Below, one piece after another: positions 57,708 through 64,000 of a DNA stretch of 64,000 nt (position 1 is its first letter; the number at the start of each line of letters is the position of its first letter). This stretch comes from Polytrichum commune (taxonomy: Eukaryota; Streptophyta; Polytrichopsida; Polytrichales; Polytrichaceae). The notes below the pieces were generated by a model. That model was not told the DNA's origin, searched no databases, and worked only from the letters and a program-made list of their open reading frames with translations. The stretch is from positions 19,069,666 through 19,133,665 of the forward strand of contig OX485807.1 in NCBI GenBank assembly GCA_950295325.1, given 5' to 3'. Both the position numbers and the translations under genes were made by a program.

Positions 57708-58454
57708 TCACTTCGGTGCCCCTTGCCAGTTCTTAATAGAGAATGGTGTACAGACTGGTGCAATGAATGGCTTGGTTGTAGCATCCAATTGCACAGTACA
57801 ATGAGACACATCTTTGTCACAACTGCAGAGGTGCAGAGGAAGTGAACATTGCAATTTAAACCATATGAGAAGAAAGTTCCCACCATGTGTCTGGAATGTA
57901 TAGAAGAAAATATATCGGAAGACAACCGTCCCTGTAAATATAGCAAGCAAGCTCGTGCAACTCTTGCTTTTAGAACTGCCCATGTAACCACACCCAACAA
58001 AAGAAGTGGCGCAAGTAGAAAGTTCAGTGCACGACTTTGTGAGCAAAGGTTCAAAGTATGCCAAACGAGAAGGTTGTCCAAAATTGCAAAATGCAAAAAG
58101 TGAATAATGGTGAGAGAAACTGCTTCTGCTCTTTAAACAAAAACTCCAAGGCTTCATCTGTGTATGCAGATGCATTTCCGTTACATTACTTTCTACACTC
58201 ACCAAATGGCACACTACATGAAATAGGTCTCCTGAGAGGCCTTGATTACAAAACTTCCTTCCTAGTAATGGGGTCCCTGCTGGGAGGTCCTGCTTGGCAT
58301 CCATCTTACATGTGTGTCTGGTACTCTCTTTGCAAAGTCTTTCAAAGATGTTGACACTCCTGCACACGACTTGAATTAAATTGTACAAATTACACAGATG
58401 CCTTTGCATTTCATGTTTCCCCTTTGAATTGGGATACATGAGTAAAGAGTCCAA
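57708..58454 (-). CDS. Uncertain long open frame, no recognisable domain
   Basis: A 248-residue frame begins MDSLLMYPNSKGKHEMQRHL and is rich in Cys, Ser and Phe with no motif I know. A second minus frame (57650-58096, 148 residues) overlaps it and contains one hydrophobic segment (LNFLLAPLLLLGVVTWAVL). Several frames are open at once, which favours chance composition. It could also be part of a long 3' untranslated region of the CPBP-like gene upstream on the same strand, or an unrecognised lineage-specific gene. Confidence 0.15.
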   Translation of the reverse strand: MDSLLMYPNSKGKHEMQRHLCNLYNLIQVVCRSVNIFERLCKESTRHTCKMDAKQDLPAGTPLLGRKFCNQGLSGDLFHVVCHLVSVESNVTEMHLHTQMKPWSFCLKSRSSFSHHYSLFAFCNFGQPSRLAYFEPLLTKSCTELSTCATSFVGCGYMGSSKSKSCTSLLAIFTGTVVFRYIFFYTFQTHGGNFLLIWFKLQCSLPLHLCSCDKDVSHCTVQLDATTKPFIAPVCTPFSIKNWQGAPK

Positions 58455-58899
58455 AACGCCATCGCACCACCATCAGCGGCGACTCTGTAAATTCAAAGCA
58501 GCGAGGGTTAACTAAACATATTCTGGTGACTGTCTCATATCAACAGGTGTTATAGTATACAACATTGCAATCATATTATGTATGGATGGAAAATCACTTC
58601 AATGAGTCCAAAGACATTCTGAGTGGTCTAGCCAGACCATGCACAGTATCTTGACGAATGACATGAGCTCAGTAGCTAACTTTGGGGTGCACACGAGCAA
58701 AATAAACTTTCACTGTGCCAGGGATGAAGCTAGATTGTGTGTAACGAACAGTGAACTGAATATTTTCAGGCAAACACAGTATTATTTATATCATCAACAC
58801 TGATTTCACATTGCTTCAATCACATCAAACTACAACATGAAATCAATACCTACCAAACACGGGGTTGCGATTGTAATCTTACGTTTTTACATTATATAG

Positions 58900-60080
58900 T
58901 TGCCTTAAAGACCTAAAAGGCTGAATTATGAGCTGAACCAATGTCGAATGAATCATTAGCTAAATGTTGAGTTAGTGCAGAAAATAAACTAAACCCTGAA
59001 GGGTTATGTATCAATGCTGACTTTAAATCAAACGCCTGTCAGTTGCATTTGAGACGCATGTAGATACTGGTGATCTATTTGAGATTGTGGCTAGGGCACA
59101 GCAACAATTTCGTCAGAGAACTGAAGAAATCTAAATGATGAGTTCAATTGCTCCAACAGTGTGTCACAGAGAATAGCATGTGAAAGAGAAGGGTTTATCT
59201 ACCCAAAATTCAGGGCATGACACTCTTACCTTCTGAAATCGGAATTGCGATAGATTTTCTGTTGCCAACGATTGATTTCCTGGCAATTTTCCTGCTTGCA
59301 TCACCAGTACTGCCGTTGATCGGTGGTGAGGACCCAACAGCCTATGGTGAAATTGGAGACACTGTGTGCAATCAAGCCATCTAAAAAGCAGCCACGCTTT
59401 GCAATGATCCATTGGAAGAGTAAGCCTGAGATGAAATAGCTCTTCCATTCCTTTCCATTGTAGATCCCTCTGATGCCATTTGATGCAAGCCACGCCAACC
59501 AACTCCAATCCAAGAAGGAGACATCCACAAAGCTCATGTACTCCTTGCGGTGGACCATGTGGACAATGTACCTGCACATCCAATGGACCATGTAGGATTT
59601 GGAATTGAGAATTTGGAAATGTGAAATTGAAATTCCGCAAAATCTTCTGTTGCCAACTATTGTTGACTCAACGTAAAGAATCATTGGCTAAGATGTCGAT
59701 GACTTAGCACTAAAGAGATACTAGCCCCTGAAGGGTATGTACGCATCATCAACACTGACTTAACATGAAACCCATCTGAGAGCGTGGCTAGGGCACAAAT
59801 ATAAACAATTTCGCCTGAGAACCTATATGGACGCTGATGTACCTGTACATCCAAAATGGTGGAATTCGGAATTGCGAAACGAGTTTCTGTTGCCAACTGT
59901 TGTTGACTCGATGTTAAAAAGAATCATTAGCTAAAATGTTGATGAGTGAGCACTGAAAACATACTAAACCCTGAAGGGTATGTATGCATCATCAACGCTG
60001 ACTTCACATTGAACCTATCTGAGACCGTGGCTAGGGCACGACATCAACAATTTCTCTGAGAATCTATGTGGACGATGATG
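58900..60080. repeat. 240-bp repeats in and after the CPBP-like gene
   Basis: The landmark gttgccaact.ttgttgactc occurs at 59649 and 59889, 240 bases apart, each followed by gaatcattagctaa-like, ccctgaagggtatgtac-like, catcatcaac.ctgact, gagac.gtggctagggcac and a gatgtacctgtacatccaa-like block. A third, diverged copy covers about 58920-59130 beyond the stop codon. Two units fill the intron, and each repeats the splice-donor region of exon 1 (ttacaggtacatc on the minus strand). Confidence 0.85.
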
Positions 60081-60616
60081 TACCTGTAAATCCAAGAATG
60101 ATAGAACAATTCTTCCTCAACAGGGACTGCAATCGAAGCTCCCATAAGACGGATGGTGTCCCAAACTCGCCCCAGGGATTTGGAGCCGAAATCCAGAGCC
60201 GGGCGCCACAATGTCCGCATAGCCTCATACTGATTCTCGTTCAAGTAGACGGTGATTAATCCACTGAGCATGCCCACTATGATGCATTCGAGGGTTACGG
60301 ATGTCACAACATACGGTTCGTGAAGCTCAGGCAGGAAGGAATTGACCCCCAAGATGTACATGGACATGGCAGAGTAGCGGAGTAGCTTGATCTTGTACCT
60401 CGCCTTCCGCATCGTCGGTGATCGCATCAAATCGTATGTCAGAAGCTCATGATGGTACATCTTGCTTTCTTCCGCTGAGGTTTCCCGCATAGCCATCACT
60501 TGCCTTCGATTCTCCTCCTTCGCTGTCCATAGTGACCGGTAGTGTAGCATGTTGGCACAGATAATTGTGAGGATCCATGGTGTGATGCGAAGCACTTCTT
60601 CGATGCCTAACCCCAT
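59301..60616 (-). CDS. CPBP/CAAX-protease-like membrane protein (2 exons)
   Basis: Exons 60616-60084 and 59571-59301 join by a GT-AG intron (AG|G phase) into 267 residues plus TGA. The C-terminal part matches the CAAX-prenyl-protease-related branch of the CPBP intramembrane metalloprotease family: VPVEEELFYHSWIYRYIV (Glu168-Glu169), then GLIAHSVSN (His247, Asn251) and the ending VLTTDQRQYW. Hydrophobic segments lie at about 9-25, 103-124 and in the last 50 residues. Compared with the family, the EExxxR Arg is His173 (CAT, one transition from CGT), and I do not find the middle-motif His; the aligned area reads GIRGIYNGKEW. It may be catalytically altered or inactive. Function and substrate are unknown; the membrane location is inferred. 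The ATG at 60616 is the first in frame, but a further N-terminal exon upstream cannot be excluded. Confidence 0.72.
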
Positions 60617-61205
60617 TCCTCAGCAAGGGCAAAGATCCTCACAAACCAATCCACCAACTACTTAACCCAATTATGTCTCAATCTCATCTTCACCCGCAAG
60701 AACAGGGAAGGAGGGAATGTGATTGATGTCTCTCATCATGTCATCGGACCTCTGCATCCGACCTTTGAGTGAAGAGTGTAGCCAGGACCGTTTATCCGAC
60801 AGAAATGGGAGAATATTCTTCAATTGTGCAAGCAGATACTGATGATGAGGTATCTCCTCACATCATCCATTGGAAGCCAAATTATCCAGTGCAACCCGTG
60901 AATTACTGAGAGCCTTCAACCATTCAGCTCAGATGGATACGAAAGCAAAATCCACTTGAGAAGTCTAAATTCAGCAACCTGGGTGCTAACTTATGGCGAG
61001 GTAAACATTGTGAGAAAAGTATAACTTAGACATCTGTGTACAAAGTTGGAAGAAGGAGCGAGGTCATTAAGTAAGTACCTTAAGATCCTCGGAGAGTTCG
61101 GGACCCGACTCAGGGATCCTGCTACCGAATCAAAAATTAGGGGATGCGGAGCATCATCCCATATCCACACTTGTGATGATACCATCATATCCATGCACCG
61201 AATGA
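60617..61205. other. Upstream flank of the CPBP-like gene
   Basis: Should contain its promoter and leader, or a missed N-terminal exon. No element was recognised with confidence. Confidence 0.4.
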
Positions 61206-61463
61206 GGGCCCGTTCACATGGCGTCCCGAGTCCAAACTTTTGAGCCTCAAGAAACCATTAAAATATGGTGTATTATCATCAAAGTCGGATCTTGATTGTT
61301 TTATGCAAAACTATTCTCCAGACTTGTGTTGAGAGTTGGGTCTAGCTTTTTGCTTGATCCAAATCTCAACACATGTCCCAAGCCTCACCTCCAAAAAGTG
61401 TTGTCATGTAGGCATCCATGTGATACTTGGGACTTGGAACTTGGGACCCGTGTGAACAGGCCC
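61206..61463. mobile_element. Small MITE with GGGCC-type ends
   Basis: Inverted ends gggcccgttcacatgg (left) and gggcctgttcacacgg in reverse (right) enclose 258 bp. The right half (tgtcatgtaggcatccatgt and gatacttgggacttggaact) matches 10965-11116. The end type resembles PIF/Harbinger MITEs, but the flanking trinucleotides (TGA/AAA) do not match, so the target duplication is not proven. Confidence 0.65.
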
Positions 61464-61814
61464 AAAGTTTCCACCATCAAAGACAGAAGGGCTAGACACA
61501 TGGCTTGGGCTTCCACAACTTGGGTGGCCCTTGAAAAACTTGGGTTGAAACAGTAAAAAGCAAAAAAATTAAATGCAACAATATTTTTTTATGAAAAAGT
61601 TTTATTTATCGTCAAATAAAATGTAGGCAATATGTTCATTGTGTTAGGGTAAAACACAACTGCTTTTTTATAGTATTTTGCAGCCTGCATGGTGGCTTGC
61701 CTTAGTTGTAGTGATTTTTTCATTGTGTTGTACAGTAACCTCCTGCTTAAGTACGCACCCGTTTAAGTATGCACTTTTTGGCAAAAAAATTTAGGGTTCA
61801 AGATTTCTTAGTTG

Positions 61815-62194
61815 AACATGTCGTGAATAGTCATTTGGCGTAAGTTTTGAAGTTTTTTGCGTTTGGCTTTGAGGCCGACCGCTCGGATCTTGCTCTGAGA
61901 TGATTCAAACGATTTCTTAAGGCCATCAAATGTTTCCTCTGCTTCTGCTTGAACTTCAAGGCAGAGCAGCTAATCCTCAATGTCAAGAACCTGCTTATAA
62001 AGAGAGTCAAAACCCTAGAATATAACTCCGTTTTCTAAACCGACATTCAGTTCTTGAGTGTTAACATCGCCTTTACTAACGATGTACTCTCAGGCTAGAG
62101 CCCTTTTACTCGGAGTATTTGTTCTACTAAGCTTCAAGATGATTTCGCAACGTTGATGCTCATTGAGACACTTTCCATTTGGTTTCTTCGACAT
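61815..62194 (-). pseudogene. pogo transposase remnant: N-terminal HTH joined to C-terminal tail
   Basis: From an ATG at 62194 the minus strand reads MSKKPNGKCLNEHQRCEIIL, KLSRTNTPSKRALA, stop, EYIVSKGDV: the psq/CENP-B-type N-terminal helix-turn-helix of pogo transposases (expected ...PSxxALAxEYxVSKxTV). After two more stops it reads LLCLEVQAEAEETFDGLKKS and finishes LRQMTIHDMFN, the family's usual C-terminal tail. The DDE core is absent, so the two ends were joined by an internal deletion. Confidence 0.75.
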
Positions 62195-62198
62195 TGTA

Positions 62199-62370
62199 GC
62201 GAAACACAAGCGATTTGGGAAACCTTAAACCCTAAAGTACACACCTACTGGCTATAGCGAAACACAAGCAATAGCGATTTGGGAAACCCTAAATCCTAAA
62301 GTACGCACCTACCAACTATACCGAAACACAAGCAATTTGGGAAACCCTAAAGTACACACCTACCAGCTAA
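62199..62370. repeat. Three-unit tandem repeat in the pogo element
   Basis: Units begin (t)a(g/c)cgaaacacaagc and end cacctac(t/c)(g/a)(g/a)cta; lengths are about 58, 64 and 52 bases. They lie directly upstream of the transposase remnant's ATG, next to the right terminal repeat. Confidence 0.8.
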
Positions 62371-62439
62371 GTACGCACAAACTGCGCATGTTCAAGTTGC
62401 GTACTTAAGCGGGAGGTTACTGTATATATGCTTGCCGGG

Positions 62440-62565
62440 CTGCCTTGCCTCCCAGTGGCTAAAGAAGGCTTCTTGAAGGGACGGAGTCTCGATGAAAGAA
62501 GTGTCGGTGACACATAGCATCTCATTTTCGGTCCAGTTCTTTGACCTATTGTTTCTTGTAACTTA
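62440..62565. repeat. Dispersed duplication, partner at 63.27-63.39 kb
   Basis: The phrases cttgaagggac, gatgaaag, agcatctcattttcg, ccagttctttgacct and tgtttc are shared, same orientation, with 63270-63395. The unit is about 120 bases and diverged; its nature is unknown. Confidence 0.7.
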
Positions 62566-62849
62566 TAGCCTCCCCGCACATGCTGGGGGTGAGGCCAGTC
62601 GGCGACTCCTACTAGCAGGGTTGAACTTTTTAATAACTTTATAGCAGTGGCAGCGACTGGTTGCATCGGTCCTGCCACTTGTTTGTTCGCTGCTGCGATC
62701 GGTAATTTCACACGCCACATAATTTTGTACTATTAGATAATCTCGAGCGAGATAATTCCGCACTCCTGGATAGTTTCAAGCAAGATAATTCACTACGTTT
62801 TCACCTTCACAATGAGTGAGTTTACATAATGGTCACGAATTCATATCTC

Positions 62850-63080
62850 TCTATAACTACACTAAATATGATATTTAGGCAAAGCTTACTATGTGGAATT
62901 ACGCAATGCTATATCTATTTACTGTACATCTCATACTTTACCAACAAATGTTAAATTGATAGTTTGGACATTATAAAACATTGACAACTTTACTTGGTAA
63001 AAATTTATTTCATTAGTAAAAGGATTTAGCACCGTGTAAATCCAAATAGTAAGTCACACTAAATATCATATTTGACTAAT
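62850..63080. repeat. Palindromic MITE-like repeat, copy 3
   Basis: The left arm aaatatgatatttagg and, in reverse, the right arm aaatatgatatttagtg face each other about 200 bases apart. Shares acgcaatgctatat, acattataaaacatt and agtaa blocks with the repeats at 7297-7515 and 39705-39925. Confidence 0.7.
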
Positions 63081-63165
63081 TCTCCATGAATTTTTTTTTT
63101 GGTATGATCAATTAAAATTCTAATCTTTCCAAGTCTAACTTTAGGTACCAAATTCTGGTGAAGTC

Positions 63166-63504
63166 TTGAACTGCAACTGGCTTATTTCTCAAAATCAACC
63201 AGTTCATCTGGAGCAGCCTATTACCCACATTCCGTTCTTAGACTTTAAAGGTTCGAAAAGCAATGACAGAAGGATGCTTGAAGGGACAAGGATTCGACGA
63301 AAGCAACTGGCGGACGAAAACATTGCTGTTTCCGTCAGTATGAGACGGAGCATCTCATTTTCGTGCCAGTTCGTTGACCTCTCGTTTCCCATATCCACAT
63401 TCCGTCCTACTTTAAGTTCACCAGAAGAGATATGGGTGAAGTTCTCATCATCTCATAAGGAACTTGTGTGTGTGCAACCAGAGTCAACAGAATTCGATAA
63501 CTAA
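63166..63504 (+). other. Open frame of 112 codons, unassigned
   Basis: The frame shows no motif I recognise and overlaps the duplicated segment 63270-63395. I do not call it a gene. The remaining sequence to 64000 holds no other recognised feature apart from the telomere-like tract. Confidence 0.2.
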
Positions 63505-63664
63505 CTTAACCGAAGTTCCCCCTGGAGTCTTTTCGATGTCCAGATTTTGAGGTTTAGGGGTTGCAGTGAAGTGACGGAAGTGGAACAGCTTGTGATTCCT
63601 GCAGGTTTGTAGAGAAACAGAGAGGAACACATAAGGACCACAGAATTATGTACGTTGAATTCGT

Positions 63665-63689
63665 TGTAGGGTTTAGGGTTTAGGGTTAT
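63665..63689 (+). repeat. Interstitial telomere-like repeat (TTTAGGG)3
   Basis: The sequence tagggtttagggtttagggt contains about three copies of the plant-type telomere heptamer. In plants short tracts of this kind (telo boxes) also occur in promoters, so it may be regulatory instead of a telomere relic. Confidence 0.8.
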
Positions 63690-64000
63690 GGGGCATCATC
63701 ATCCCATACTGCAATAGAAGAATTGGATTGGGGAGGAAACTTGTTTGAAGTTTGAACTCTCTTCAAGATGATATCCTCGGTTGTCAATCTGAGTTCCACA
63801 CCCTGCCAGACATTATCACCAAATCAGCTGATGTCCTCATGGTCATACCTCGGTCGGCTGCGAAATGCTCACAAATGTCTATTGAGTTCTTTCGCGGTGG
63901 CCAAACATCGCAATCCATTCTGTAGCTATGAAGTATCGTGTCAGCGAGTGTATGATACATCAAAATGTATGTCCATCATCACCACCAGTTATGCTACAGC

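Larger units (their letters stand above)
61733..62422 (-). mobile_element. Internally deleted pogo-type element
   Basis: Inverted ends CAGTAACCTCCTGCTTAAGT (left) and CAGTAACCTCCCGCTTAAGT in reverse (right), flanked by TA on both sides (61731-61732 and 62423-62424), as in the pogo superfamily. The 690 bp encode on the minus strand only the first and last parts of a transposase. Near its right end, three units of 58-64 bp (gcgaaacacaagc...gggaaacc.taaa...gtac.cacctac) are repeated in tandem at about 62199-62370. Confidence 0.85.

Noticed and set aside
58900-59300. A further coding exon of the CPBP-like gene
   Set aside because: The protein already ends at the family's C-terminal motif (QRQYW then TGA at 59301); the region is a diverged copy of the intronic repeat.

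Overview
The window looks like a stretch of a large, repeat-rich plant (streptophyte) nuclear genome. The evidence is two host genes with many short exons and GT-AG introns, a plant-type WAV2/Bem46 alpha/beta-hydrolase, a captured plant-type NDRG/NDL fragment, (GA)n tracts near a start codon, and a short interstitial run of the plant telomere repeat TTTAGGG. I cannot name the species. A Tc1-like DD34E element and a gene resembling the (mainly bacterial) CAAX-prenyl-protease-related family would be less expected in a flowering plant, so a bryophyte, fern, lycophyte or streptophyte alga is an inference only. There are no bacterial-style operons, rRNA genes or CRISPR arrays.

Layout. 1-37 kb is almost entirely repeats: a PIF/Harbinger-like element whose end region is amplified into six 231-bp units (3.5-5.2 kb); a TA-flanked MITE with a decayed hAT nested in it (5.5-7.3 kb); a complete but dead Tc1-like DD34E element (8.6-10.3 kb); a tRNA-derived SINE with 12-bp target duplications (12.4 kb); two related LTR-retroelement-like repeats (15.8 and 35.0 kb); a 38-bp minisatellite (19.5 kb); a possible MULE SWIM-domain remnant (20.9 kb); a compact Harbinger MITE (24.9 kb); a LINE-like remnant (28.4-28.9 kb); and a pogo/Tigger-type remnant next to a second copy of the TA-flanked MITE (33.2-34.9 kb).

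37.0-42.7 kb holds the best host gene, a seven-exon minus-strand WAV2/Bem46-like alpha/beta-hydrolase. All its exon junctions join in phase to give 317 codons with an intact Ser-Asp-His triad; its introns carry MITEs and a repeat array. 43.5-44.4 kb is a cluster of direct and inverted repeats upstream of it. 44.4-50 kb shows no recognisable gene. At 50.1-51.0 kb a second SINE copy is split by a 0.6-kb TA-flanked element.

52.2-57.3 kb is the most striking object: a complete hAT transposon with 14-bp inverted ends and a perfect 8-bp target duplication. It carries an uninterrupted 693-codon BED/hAT transposase and, upstream on the same strand, several intron-bearing exons of an NDRG/NDL gene, so it is a transposon that has captured host gene DNA and also appears able to code for its own transposase. 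59.3-60.6 kb holds a two-exon minus-strand CPBP/CAAX-protease-like membrane protein whose intron contains 240-bp tandem repeats. 61-64 kb returns to repeats: a small MITE, an internally deleted pogo-type element, a palindromic MITE and an interstitial telomeric tract.

The two host genes have no visible functional link. The main biological content is mobile DNA, much of it nested, which allows relative dating of insertions (MITE before hAT at 6 kb; SINE before the TA element at 50 kb).
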